Position numbers and translations under genes: made by a program. From JBBDWR01 sp040902745 (GTDB lineage: Bacteria; Actinomycetota; UBA4738; HRBIN12): a DNA stretch of 64,000 nucleotides. The notes under the pieces were generated by a model. It did no database searches and had not been told where the DNA came from. It saw only the letters and a program-made list of their open reading frames with translations. Shown here piece by piece: positions 1-8,054 of this stretch (position 1 is its first letter; every line of letters starts with the position of its first letter). The stretch covers positions 61,870 to 125,869 of the forward strand of contig JBBDWR010000011.1 in assembly GCA_040902745.1 (NCBI GenBank), given 5' to 3'.

Positions 1-1297
1 CCAGCGCGGCTTCTTCGAACCGCTCTTCGGCTGCGAGGAGGCCGAGCCGATCCTCGAGCGCTCTGAGGAGCCCGCCCGGCGAAGGGAGGGAGGAGAGCAG
101 GGTCCGAACGAGCTCCTCGTAGCGTTCGTGGTCGACGCGACCGTCACACGGCGCGAGACAGCGGCCGATGTCGGCCAAGGCGCACGGCGCGAATCGCGTC
201 GTCGCTCGCATCGCCTTGGTGCATCGGCGGATCGGGAAGGCTTCCTCCAATGCTTCCTTCGCGAGCACGGCCTGAGCGCGGTTGGAGAAGGGACCGAGGA
301 AAACTCCCGGCCCCGTCGTTTCGCGCGCGATCTTGAGACGAGGCCACGCTTCCGAAGGGTCGATCCGAAGGTAGGCATAGCGCCGCCAGGCCTTGCCGCG
401 TCGATTGAAGCGCGGCTCGTGACGACGGATCAGTCGAGCTTCGACCACGAGCGCCTCTAGTTCGGTCGAGCAGACGATCCCCTCGACCGACGCGACGTGG
501 CTGAGCAACTGCTCGATCTTCTTACGGCTGTCGCCGTAGAAGTACGACCTCACGCGTCGGCGCAGATCCTTGGACTTGCCGACGTACAGCGCGGCTCCGT
601 CTCGGCCGCGGAACACATACACGCCGGGTCCGTTCGGCAGGTGCTCGGCGAGCGCGATCTTGCCGAAGTTGGGACGTCCCCTCGCGCGAACCACCTCGTG
701 AAGATCACCGAGCGTCGCGATCCCCAATCGCGCGCCGAGCCCGAGTAGGCCGTGAAGCACTTCGGCCGTCGCCTGCGCGTCTTCGAGGGCGCGGTGTTTC
801 GGCCGCACGGAGGTGCGGAAATACTGCGCGAGGGTCTGCAGCTTCACGTTGGGAACGTCGGGCCAAACGATGCGTCGTGCGAGGCGCGCCGTACACACCG
901 TCGGTGCAGGCAGCGGGGGATAGTCCAGCTCGACCAGCGCGGCGTCCAAGAAGGCCACGTCGAACCGGGCGTTGTGGGCCACGGGAACCGTGTGCTCGAG
1001 GAACTCCACCAGGCTCGGGAGCACGGCATCGATCGGGGGACTGCCGGCGACGTCGCCATCGGAGATGCCCGTGAGGTAGGTGATCGACCGAGGGATCGGA
1101 CGCAGGGGGTCGACGAAGGTGTGGAACGTCCCCAGTCGCTCCCCCCCGCACATCTTGACCGCCCCGATCTCGGTGATCGCGCTCTGCGAGGGGGATCCCC
1201 CGGTGGTTTCGAGGTCGATCACGCAGAACGTCACCTCGTGCAAGGGGATGCCATCGTCCAGGGTGGTCTGACGAGCTCGGATCTGCGGCAGCGCCAC
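1..1297 (-). CDS. DEDDh exonuclease / GIY-YIG (UvrC N-like) fusion, 3' end cut by window edge
   Basis: The reading frame stays open to base 1, so the C-terminus is missing. The N-terminal half is a DnaQ-like DEDDh 3'-5' exonuclease: DLETTG (Exo I), AHNARFD (Exo II) and HRALEDAQ (Exo III) are present. The second half is a UvrC-type GIY-YIG domain (GPGVYVF, then ALYVGKSKDLRRRV) followed by the UvrC-like EALVVEARLI and a cysteine pair (CALADIGRCLAPC). This fusion is a standard actinobacterial protein thought to act in DNA repair or proofreading; its exact role is poorly known. GTG at 1297 was chosen because the protein then starts with the usual QTTLDDGIPLHEVTF lead-in; an in-frame TGA lies about 25 codons upstream. 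It follows the WhiB gene on the same strand. Confidence 0.88.
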   Translation of the reverse strand, partial: MALPQIRARQTTLDDGIPLHEVTFCVIDLETTGGSPSQSAITEIGAVKMCGGERLGTFHTFVDPLRPIPRSITYLTGISDGDVAGSPPIDAVLPSLVEFLEHTVPVAHNARFDVAFLDAALVELDYPPLPAPTVCTARLARRIVWPDVPNVKLQTLAQYFRTSVRPKHRALEDAQATAEVLHGLLGLGARLGIATLGDLHEVVRARGRPNFGKIALAEHLPNGPGVYVFRGRDGAALYVGKSKDLRRRVRSYFYGDSRKKIEQLLSHVASVEGIVCSTELEALVVEARLIRRHEPRFNRRGKAWRRYAYLRIDPSEAWPRLKIARETTGPGVFLGPFSNRAQAVLAKEALEEAFPIRRCTKAMRATTRFAPCALADIGRCLAPCDGRVDHERYEELVRTLLSSLPSPGGLLRALEDRLGLLAAEERFEEAAL

Positions 1298-1422
1298 GGC
1301 GGCTGGATCCTTCCCGGTCGGGTGGGGGCCGCGCGCGGGAGGGCAGCACTGTATCGAACAGGTGTTCGATGGTCAAGTCGCGCTTGGCAGCCGGGCATGA
1401 CGTGCGCGTCTACCCGGGTGTG

Positions 1423-1800
1423 TCAGGCGACGTTTCGGCTGATCCGCCTGCGTTGCTGCTCGGTCGTGCCGCCCCAGACGCCGTAGCGCTCGCCGTTCTT
1501 GATCGCCCAGGCGAGGCACTCTTCGCGGATGTGACACCCCGAGCAGTGCTGTAACGCGGGCGCGGCTTCCTCCTCCGTCGTGGGGAAGAACACATCAGGG
1601 TCGACCCCGAAGCATGCGGCGGCTTCTTGCCACACGTCGGGTGGGGAAGGGTTGGCGGGCAGACCACCGACATCGATGTCCCCGAACCGGTTCCGTCTCA
1701 CCGCATCCCCCTCAGTCTGTGGTGCCGCGATCGATGGCTCGATCGCAGACCCCTTTCCTATCACCCCGAGTGGCCCCAACGGAAGGCCCATCCGGTGCAT
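1423..1800 (-). CDS. WhiB-family iron-sulfur transcriptional regulator
   Basis: 125 residues with the four cluster-binding cysteines of the WhiB family: AACFG, then HCSGC and EECL, followed by the GVWGG turn and a basic tail (TTEQQRRRI). WhiB proteins bind a [4Fe-4S] cluster, sense redox or NO and usually act through the principal sigma factor. The N-terminus (about 40 residues) is not conserved-looking. The ATG at 1800 has GGAG seven bases upstream on the minus strand, which supports it. The family is essentially restricted to Actinomycetota and their phages, so this is a lineage marker. Which WhiB subclass it belongs to cannot be told from sequence alone. Confidence 0.92.
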   Translation of the reverse strand: MHRMGLPLGPLGVIGKGSAIEPSIAAPQTEGDAVRRNRFGDIDVGGLPANPSPPDVWQEAAACFGVDPDVFFPTTEEEAAPALQHCSGCHIREECLAWAIKNGERYGVWGGTTEQQRRRISRNVA

Positions 1801-1878
1801 CTTTCGCTCCGGTACAGGGTGATACGAGATTCGGTCTTCCGGTCTGTGGGCCGATCGACGTACGGCGATCCGCGTGGA

Positions 1879-2757
1879 TCACGCGTGACGGAGTGGGACC
1901 TGTGCAGCCTTGAGATCCGCATCGCGGGCACCCCACCGGATCCGGACGATCAGGGCGCGCCCTCCGGCGGGCAAGGACGCCGAGCTAGTCACGAGGCCGA
2001 CCTGCTTCTCGCTGTCGTCGACGGGCGTACCCGCATCGACCGCGCCGTCGGCCCGCATCGCGACGACGGCGCGCTGGGGATGCCCGAAGTTGCGGATCTT
2101 AGCCACCGATTCCTGCCCCAGGTAGCAGCCCTTCGTGGCGTCGATCACGCCGCGGGCGGGATCGTCGAGTCCCGCCTCGGCCGGGAGGGAATCCTCGTCC
2201 AGATCGACACCGAAGGTCGGCGTCCCGTGACGGATCCGCCAGATGTCGACGGCGAGTTGGGAGATCGGTGTCCGGGAGTGGCCGACGTCCGCGTCGCCTG
2301 GGTCTGCCAGGAGGTCGGTGCCGGAGCCGAGGATCGATGGCGCGAACGTGGACCCATCTTGCAGGCCTTCTGCGCGAGGCGCGCAGATCGGACCGATCGG
2401 GCTCGGGGAGAGCTCTACATCCGAAGAGAGCACATAGGGCGCGAGCAGCTCGTCGATCGCGCGAGGCTGCGCGGGATCTTGCACGATGACGAAGTCGTCC
2501 GCGCGCCGGTAGACGTGCACGTCGGCCCGGATCCGGCCCGTCGGCGTCAGCAAGAGCGATCGGGCTGCACCCTGGATCGGCAGGCCGGCGAGCTCGGCGG
2601 TCAGCAGATCGTTCAGCCACCGCTCAGCGTCGCCGCCGTGGACCCGGATGGCCCGCCACGTCCGCCGGTCGACCACGACGTCGTCCGTGGTGGGGTCGCC
2701 CTCGAGTTCCGCGACCTGCCGCTCAAGGTCTTCGAACCGAGATGGCGTCGAGGACAT
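1879..2757 (-). CDS. ygfZ: YgfZ/GcvT-family folate-binding protein
   Basis: 292 residues. The signature KGCYLGQE sits at about residues 209-216, the hallmark of YgfZ/IBA57 proteins, which use tetrahydrofolate and help build or repair Fe-S clusters in certain enzymes. The N-terminal GcvT-like folate-binding fold is recognisable (LTPTGRIRADVHVY). The frame is open well upstream of 2757, but the upstream part is unlike the family and lies antisense to the next gene, so the ATG giving MSSTPSRFEDL was chosen. It diverges from the glycosyltransferase gene. With an Fe-S rich formate dehydrogenase nearby, a role in Fe-S maturation is plausible (inference). Confidence 0.88.
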   Translation of the reverse strand: MSSTPSRFEDLERQVAELEGDPTTDDVVVDRRTWRAIRVHGGDAERWLNDLLTAELAGLPIQGAARSLLLTPTGRIRADVHVYRRADDFVIVQDPAQPRAIDELLAPYVLSSDVELSPSPIGPICAPRAEGLQDGSTFAPSILGSGTDLLADPGDADVGHSRTPISQLAVDIWRIRHGTPTFGVDLDEDSLPAEAGLDDPARGVIDATKGCYLGQESVAKIRNFGHPQRAVVAMRADGAVDAGTPVDDSEKQVGLVTSSASLPAGGRALIVRIRWGARDADLKAAQVPLRHA

Positions 2758-2894
2758 ACCGCGAGGATACGAGGCGGCGGGATTTTCGTACTCACCGGTG
2801 ATGAGCCGATGCTGGGGTGATTGCTCGCGGATCGACCGTGCACGTTGAGGCGACCGGCCCGCACCGCTCGATCCGGCGTAGATCCGGATGCCCG

Positions 2895-2900
2895 TAGGAT
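2895..2900 (+). promoter_or_regulatory. -10 element (TAGGAT) for a leaderless start at 2909
   Basis: TAGGAT lies 8 bases before the ATG at 2909. No Shine-Dalgarno sequence precedes that ATG. A clear -35 was not seen. Confidence 0.4.
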
Positions 2901-2908
2901 TCGCCTGG

Positions 2909-4063
2909 ATGGACGTTCCCAGGACCCTCGTCGTAACCAACGACTTCCCGCCGAAGCTGGGTGGGGTGCAGACGTTCGTGCATGCCCTGGTCCACGAGCT
3001 GCCCGCGGACGCCGTCGCGGTGTTGGCACCTCGGTCCGAGGATTCGGCGGCGTTCGACGCCGAGGAGCCGTACCGGATCGAGCGCGCGAACGACACGTTC
3101 CTGTGGCCCACACGCGCACTCGCCGATCGGGTCGAGGCGCTCGCTCGCGACCACGCCGCCGAGGTCGTCTTGTTCGGATCGCCCGTGCCGTTGACGGGGA
3201 TCGGTCCGACGCTGGCCAAGCGAGGGCTGCCGTACGTCACGCTCGCCCATGGGTTGGAGTACTGGATGTCGATCGCCCCCGGTGCACACGCGTTCCTCAG
3301 GTACGGGACGTCACGCGCGTCCGCCGTGCTCGTGTGCTCCCGATACATCGCGAGGGTCGTGCGCACGGCTGTGCCGCGCGGCGTTCCGGTCGCGGCCCTC
3401 AGACCGGGCGTGGATCCGCGGCGCTTCCGCCCCGGACTTGTGGTCGACGATCTGCGCGAGGAACTCGGTGTTGCCGGGCGACCCGTGGTCGTGTGCGTGA
3501 GCAGGCTCGTGCCACGGAAAGGCCAGGACGTGCTGATCCGGGCGATGGGCCGGATCCGCGACCGCGTCCCGGATGCGGTGCTCGTGCTGGTCGGGGGCGG
3601 TACGGACCGGGCCCGACTCGAGGCTCTCGCGGCCTCGGCGCCCGGTGGCTCCGTGGTATTCGCCGGACAGGTCTCCGAGGAGGAACTGCCGCGTGCCTAC
3701 GCGATCGGCGATGTCTTCGCGATGCCGTGCCGCGATCGGTTCGCAGGGCTCGAGGTCGAGGGGTGGGGGATCGTCTTCGTCGAAGCGGCCGCATGCGGAC
3801 TCCCCGTCGTCGCGGGCACGTCCGGCGGGGCACCCGAGGCGGTGATCGAGGGCGAGACCGGAGCGCTCGTGGACGGGTCCGATGTGGGTGTGGTCGCCGG
3901 GACGGTGGCGGGCCTACTCGCCGATCCGGACCACGCCCGCGCAATGGGGGCGGCGGGTCGAATGCGCGTCGAGCGCGAATTGTCGTGGGAGCGTTGCGCA
4001 GGTTCGTTGGCTCAGTGGCTCCGGCGTGCGGTGTTCACCGATCCGGGAGCTCCTGGGGGGTAG
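2909..4063 (+). CDS. GT4 glycosyltransferase, PimB-like (mannosyltransferase)
   Basis: 384 residues, GT-B fold. The start TLVVTNDFPPKLGGVQTFV is typical of actinobacterial PimB, the GDP-mannose-dependent phosphatidylinositol-monomannoside mannosyltransferase. The C-terminal nucleotide-sugar domain shows VSRLVPRKGQD and the E-x7-E motif around GWGIVFVEAAACGLPVV. The substrate is inferred from similarity and could be another lipid-linked or polyprenol sugar acceptor. ATG at 2909 was preferred over 2888 because conserved sequence starts there and a -10 hexamer sits just upstream. Its stop TAG forms the first bases of a TAGGCT hexamer for the next gene. Confidence 0.8.
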   Translation: MDVPRTLVVTNDFPPKLGGVQTFVHALVHELPADAVAVLAPRSEDSAAFDAEEPYRIERANDTFLWPTRALADRVEALARDHAAEVVLFGSPVPLTGIGPTLAKRGLPYVTLAHGLEYWMSIAPGAHAFLRYGTSRASAVLVCSRYIARVVRTAVPRGVPVAALRPGVDPRRFRPGLVVDDLREELGVAGRPVVVCVSRLVPRKGQDVLIRAMGRIRDRVPDAVLVLVGGGTDRARLEALAASAPGGSVVFAGQVSEEELPRAYAIGDVFAMPCRDRFAGLEVEGWGIVFVEAAACGLPVVAGTSGGAPEAVIEGETGALVDGSDVGVVAGTVAGLLADPDHARAMGAAGRMRVERELSWERCAGSLAQWLRRAVFTDPGAPGG

Positions 4064-4090
4064 GCTCGCCCACATGGTGCTGCTTGGAGC

Positions 4091-5017
4091 ATGCCGTCCG
4101 TGAGTGAGCGCCGGTGCCCGAACTGCGGCGCTCTCGTGGCGGCCGACGCGCAATGGTGCAGCCTCTGCTTCCACTCGCTCGTCGAGGTACCGCGTGAGCC
4201 GGAACCCTCGCCTCCTGCGGCCGATGGCGGCGGTGCTCCACCGCCTCCTCCCCCCCCTCCCGGGGATCACGTCCTTGAAGGGCCACCGATCGCGGGCGCG
4301 ACGCCTCCGCCCCCGCCGGTCTTGGGAGCGGAGGTACCTCCGTCCGAGCTCGCGGATCAGGGCGAGGCGGCGGCCTCTCCAACCTGGACCTGTCCGAATT
4401 GCGACGAGGTGAATCCGCTTGCGGAGAACAACTGCCGCGTGTGTGGCACCACCTACTTCAGTCTGTTCTCGTCTGTTTCCCGTCCTGAGGTGTCCCGCCG
4501 GGAGGCGGTCATGCGATCGCTGTTGTACCCGGGGCTCGGACACGCGCTCGTTGGTCGTGCCGGCGACGGCGTCGCGCGCGGCGTGCTGTTCGCCTGGGCG
4601 CTGGGGACCGTCGCCCTCCTGCTGCTCAGTCGAGGCGACCGGCCCCTCGGTCCGTTGTTGGGGATGACGGCGGTCTACCTTCTCGTCGCGATCGGGATCT
4701 ATGTGTTGACCGCATTCGAGGCGGGGCAGCTTGCCGAAGGAGGTGACGTGATCATCTCCTCGCGGGGGCTCGCATGGTTCTCCGCGGCGCTCGTGATCAT
4801 CACGCTGGTCCTCGCCTTCGTGCTGATCAGCGGGTCATCGAACCCGGCCGACGACACGGAGCCCCTCCCGGGTGCGTCGGCGGACCAGAGTCCGGCCACC
4901 CTTCCGCTCGAGGACCCGACCGCGCAAGCGACCGGGATCCCGACATCGCCTGCCACCGGCGCGCCGTCGGTGGTTCCGAGGCGGCCGGCCCCGGAGGGTA
5001 GGATGCGGCGCGAATGA
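4091..5017 (+). CDS. double zinc-ribbon membrane protein of unknown function
   Basis: 308 residues. Two CxxC zinc ribbons: CPNC...CSLC at residues 9-26 and CPNC...CRVC about 80 residues later, separated by a Pro-rich linker with an 8-proline run. After that come three hydrophobic segments (around LLYPGLGHALVG, ALGTVALLLL/LGMTAVYLLVAIGIYVLTAF and FSAALVIITLVLAFVLI) and a Pro/Thr-rich tail. It looks like a cytoplasmic sensor or scaffold tied to the membrane; no enzyme motif is seen. The GTG at 4100 has a better-spaced GGAG than the ATG at 4091 and may be the true start. The 3' end overlaps the next gene by 4 bp, suggesting coupling. Confidence 0.75.
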   Translation: MPSVSERRCPNCGALVAADAQWCSLCFHSLVEVPREPEPSPPAADGGGAPPPPPPPPGDHVLEGPPIAGATPPPPPVLGAEVPPSELADQGEAAASPTWTCPNCDEVNPLAENNCRVCGTTYFSLFSSVSRPEVSRREAVMRSLLYPGLGHALVGRAGDGVARGVLFAWALGTVALLLLSRGDRPLGPLLGMTAVYLLVAIGIYVLTAFEAGQLAEGGDVIISSRGLAWFSAALVIITLVLAFVLISGSSNPADDTEPLPGASADQSPATLPLEDPTAQATGIPTSPATGAPSVVPRRPAPEGRMRRE

Positions 5018-5454
5018 GCGAGTACGCGGCGGGATCGGTCCAGATCGACGCAAGTCCGTGGGACGTGATGGAGGTCATCACCGACTACGAGTCTTATCCC
5101 GACTGGACCGAGGTGGCGTCCGCCGAGATCCGCGTGCGTGGCCAAGGTGGCCTTCCCTCAGAGGTCGCCTACGAGGTTGACGTTCCCTTCCTCGGCACCG
5201 CGAGCTACACCCTCGCCTATGTCTACGCAGGCGATCAGGCGGTGTCGTGGTCGACCAAGGAGGCGCGGGGAGCGGTGCGGGACATCCGAGGTGAGTACCT
5301 GCTCCGGGAGCTCGACGACGACCGCACCGAGGTCACCTACCGTCTCGCGGTCGATCTCGGGGTGTTGGTGCCCGGATTCGTTCGGACACAAGGTTCCCAG
5401 CGGGTGATCGAGAACGCCCTCGAGAAACTCAAGGCGAGGGTCGAAGGCCGCTAA
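5014..5454 (+). CDS. SRPBCC (START/Bet v1-like) family protein
   Basis: 146 residues. The opening (GSVQIDASPWDVMEVITDYESYPDW) and the beta-strand-rich body ending in a long helix (RVIENALEKLKARVEG) match the SRPBCC lipid/ligand-binding fold, close to the polyketide cyclase/dehydrase group common in Actinomycetota. Such proteins bind hydrophobic ligands; no substrate can be assigned. It overlaps the preceding zinc-ribbon gene by four bases (ATGA), so the two are probably translated together. The ArsA-type gene follows 60 bp later with its own promoter-like hexamer. Confidence 0.8.
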   Translation: MSEYAAGSVQIDASPWDVMEVITDYESYPDWTEVASAEIRVRGQGGLPSEVAYEVDVPFLGTASYTLAYVYAGDQAVSWSTKEARGAVRDIRGEYLLRELDDDRTEVTYRLAVDLGVLVPGFVRTQGSQRVIENALEKLKARVEGR

Positions 5455-5501
5455 GACTTCGGCGTCGGTGCTCGTCCGGTCCCCGATCTGTGAGGTTCGC
5501 C

Positions 5502-5507
5502 TATCCT
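5502..5507 (+). promoter_or_regulatory. -10 element (TATCCT) for a leaderless start at 5515
   Basis: TATCCT is 7 bases from the ATG at 5515, placing the expected transcription start at or beside the start codon. No ribosome binding site is visible before that ATG. Confidence 0.45.
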
Positions 5508-5514
5508 GACGGCG

Positions 5515-6717
5515 ATGCGTGTGCTGCTGTTCACCGGCAAGGGCGGGGTCGGGAAGACGACCGTCGCCGCAGCGACCGCCGTACGGGCGGCTCGTTCGGG
5601 GCTCAAGACGATGGTGATGAGCACCGACCCGGCGCACTCGTTGGCCGATTCGTTCGACCTGCCTCTCGAGTCGGATGCCACGCAGATCGAGGATCGCCTG
5701 TGGGCCGAACAGATCGACTCGCAGGAGCGCCTGGAAACCAACTGGCGCGACATCCAGGAGTACTTCATCCAGTTGATGAACTGGGCGGGTGTCGAGGCGG
5801 TCCAAGCCGAAGAACTGTCGGTGATCCCGGGCCTCGATGAGATCTTCAGCCTGATCGACGTCAAGCGTCACGTGGAGTCTGGGAACTACGACCTGCTGGT
5901 CGTCGACTGCGCTCCGACCGCCGAGACGCTCCGGTTGCTCTCGCTGCCCGAGGTCATGAACTGGTACATCGAGAGGATCTTCCCGGTCGAGAAGCGGATC
6001 GTGAAGACCGTGCGTCCGCTCGTATCGCGGATGACATCGCTCCCGATCGCGGGTGACCAGTTCTTCGCCGCGATCGAACAACTGCACGGCAACCTCGACG
6101 CTGTTCGTCGGATCCTCACCGACGAGAAGGTCTCGACCGTGCGCTTGGTGATGAACCCGGAGAAGATGGTCATCTCCGAAGCGCGCCGGACCTATACGTA
6201 CTTGTCGCTGTTCGGGTACCGGGTCGACGCGGTCGTCGTGAATCGCATCTTCCCCGAGGACGTCACCGATCCATACTTCGGCAAGTGGAAGGACATCCAG
6301 GCGGAACACCTCGCGACCGTGCGGGAGTCCTTCGAGCCCGTACCGATCCTGACCGCGAAGCTGTTCGATCGCGAGATGGTCGGAGCCACGCTCCTCGGAG
6401 ACATGGGTCAGGAGGTCTACGGCGAACTCGACGCAGCGTCGATCCTCTTCCACGATGAGCCCGTGCGTGTGCGCAAACGAGGCGAGGCGTACGTGTTGTC
6501 GATGCGCTTGCCGTTCGTCTCGCGCGACGATATGGACATCCACCGCCGCGGTGAGGAGCTGTACGTTCGTGTCGGCACCTACAAGCGGAACCTGATCTTG
6601 CCTCAGACCCTGCAACGCCTCGTCGTTCGCGAGGCGAACTTCCGCGGGGAGCACCTCGAGATACTCTTCGGCCGATCGGGATCCTCGACGGCCGCCGGTC
6701 CGGGAGGGAGCGCGTAG
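5515..6717 (+). CDS. ArsA/GET3-family ATPase with C-terminal HSP20-like domain
   Basis: 400 residues. Deviant Walker A GKGGVGKT at residues 8-15, DPAHS switch near residue 43, and VVDCAPTAETLRLL around residue 126 identify the ArsA/GET3 class of SIMIBI ATPases. Only one ATPase unit is present, as in GET3. The last ~85 residues (from about 313) are a beta-rich module (KRGEAYVLSMRLPFV, then RRGEELYVRVGTYKRNLILP) of the kind annotated as the ArsA HSP20-like domain. No arsenic genes are nearby, so arsenite transport is unlikely; a chaperone or membrane-protein targeting role is more likely (inference). The next gene starts at the base after the stop. Confidence 0.85.
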   Translation: MRVLLFTGKGGVGKTTVAAATAVRAARSGLKTMVMSTDPAHSLADSFDLPLESDATQIEDRLWAEQIDSQERLETNWRDIQEYFIQLMNWAGVEAVQAEELSVIPGLDEIFSLIDVKRHVESGNYDLLVVDCAPTAETLRLLSLPEVMNWYIERIFPVEKRIVKTVRPLVSRMTSLPIAGDQFFAAIEQLHGNLDAVRRILTDEKVSTVRLVMNPEKMVISEARRTYTYLSLFGYRVDAVVVNRIFPEDVTDPYFGKWKDIQAEHLATVRESFEPVPILTAKLFDREMVGATLLGDMGQEVYGELDAASILFHDEPVRVRKRGEAYVLSMRLPFVSRDDMDIHRRGEELYVRVGTYKRNLILPQTLQRLVVREANFRGEHLEILFGRSGSSTAAGPGGSA

Positions 6718-7065
6718 ATGACCACCACGAGGCACGACGGCACACATCCGTCGGCGGCGCAGCCGAACGGACATGAGACGACCGACGCGGACGGCGTGGT
6801 GTCCGGATCCGAGCCGACCCAGAGCGGGACATCCGACGCCGGTACCGACGCGCCGTCGGACGCCGCGGAAAGCCACGTCTGTCCCGTGGGGTTCTGCCCG
6901 ATCGGGATGGCCGTCAACTCCGCAGGCCAGGTGAAACCCGAGGCGATCGGACACCTACTCGTCGCGGGACGTGAACTACTCCTGGCGGCGAAAGCCGTCG
7001 TGGAGGCTCGGTCGGACGAAGTCGACGAGGCCGTCACGCGTTTCCAGAAGATCGACATCGGCTGA
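6718..7065 (+). CDS. hypothetical protein with CPVGFCPIG motif
   Basis: 115 residues, not assigned to a family. The first ~50 residues are low-complexity, Ser/Thr/Asp/Gly-rich and probably disordered. Then HVCPVGFCPIG (Cys 55 and Cys 60) is followed by a helical, Ala/Val-rich C-terminus. The start codon abuts the stop of the ArsA-type gene, so it is almost certainly cotranslated and may be a partner. The two cysteines could bind a metal or be redox active. In many Actinomycetota a short protein follows the ArsA-type gene, which would fit a conserved pair, but that needs a neighbourhood comparison. Confidence 0.6.
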   Translation: MTTTRHDGTHPSAAQPNGHETTDADGVVSGSEPTQSGTSDAGTDAPSDAAESHVCPVGFCPIGMAVNSAGQVKPEAIGHLLVAGRELLLAAKAVVEARSDEVDEAVTRFQKIDIG

Positions 7066-7082
7066 AGCCGGACATCGGTGCC

Positions 7083-8054
7083 GTGAGTCCGTTCCCGTTC
7101 GCCGATCCTGCTGCGCAGGCCGTCGGCATCGATGTCGGAGGAACGAAGATCGCCGGATATCGGATCTCGGGAGCGGGGGAGATCCTCGCCCATGCCGAGG
7201 TCCCGTCGCCCGCCGACGATGCGGACGCCCTCGTCGCGGCCATCGTGGGGATCGCGCGGGGGCTGGCGAGGGACGAGGTGCGATGCGTCGGAGTCGGCGC
7301 GGCGGGGATGGTCGACCACGCGGGCACGATCCGGTTCTCACCGAACCTCGCATGGCGCGAGACGGAGCTGCGCAGCCGGATCGCGGACGCCGTCGCACTT
7401 CCCACGCACGTCGACAACGACGGGAACGTCGCCGCGTGGGGGGAATTCCGCGTCGGCGCCGGCCGGGATATCGATCACATGTTGCTGGTCGCACTCGGAA
7501 CGGGGATCGGGGGAGGCATCGTGATCGACGGTCGCCTGATCCGTGGCGCGCACGGATTCGCGGGGGAGGTTGGCCACGTCATCGTCGACCCGGACGGTCC
7601 CCTGTGCGGCTGTGGCAATCATGGATGCTGGGAACAGATGGCCTCCGGAACGGCGATCCAGCGGGCAGGACGGCGAGCGGCTCGAGAGCATCCGCGCAGC
7701 CTGCTCGCCGGTCTGGGCGCCGGCGATCCCGAGGCGATCACCGGGCACGATGTAACGCGTGCAGCGCGTGAGGGCGATGGGATCGCGCGCAGCGTTCTCG
7801 CGAAAGTCGGCCGACATCTCGGGGAAGGACTCGCGGGGTTGGTGAACATCCTCGATCCGCAACTCATCGTGATCGGTGGCGGCGCCGTCGAGTCGGGTGA
7901 CCTGCTCCTTGCTCCTGCCCGAGCTGCCTTCCGCGACACGGTGGAGGCGCCGCAGCACCGGCCGCGACTACCGTCGATCGTGCCCGCGGCGCTGGGGAAC
8001 GACGCGGGCGGGGTGGGCGCGGGGTTGCTGGCCCTCGAGGAGCTGGCATCGTGA
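7083..8054 (+). CDS. glk: ROK-family glucokinase
   Basis: 323 residues, GTG start. The N-terminal ATP-binding motif GIDVGGTKIAGY and the ROK zinc-binding signature CGCGNHGCWEQMASGTA (GCGNxGCWE) are clear, as is the sugar-binding HVDNDGNVAAWGE with LGTGIGGGIVIDG. It should phosphorylate glucose to glucose-6-phosphate in the cytoplasm; other hexoses or N-acyl-hexosamines cannot be excluded in ROK proteins. It overlaps the following LLM gene by 4 bp (GTGA), indicating an operon. A phosphofructokinase gene is in the window at 22.2 kb. Confidence 0.88.
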   Translation: MSPFPFADPAAQAVGIDVGGTKIAGYRISGAGEILAHAEVPSPADDADALVAAIVGIARGLARDEVRCVGVGAAGMVDHAGTIRFSPNLAWRETELRSRIADAVALPTHVDNDGNVAAWGEFRVGAGRDIDHMLLVALGTGIGGGIVIDGRLIRGAHGFAGEVGHVIVDPDGPLCGCGNHGCWEQMASGTAIQRAGRRAAREHPRSLLAGLGAGDPEAITGHDVTRAAREGDGIARSVLAKVGRHLGEGLAGLVNILDPQLIVIGGGAVESGDLLLAPARAAFRDTVEAPQHRPRLPSIVPAALGNDAGGVGAGLLALEELAS

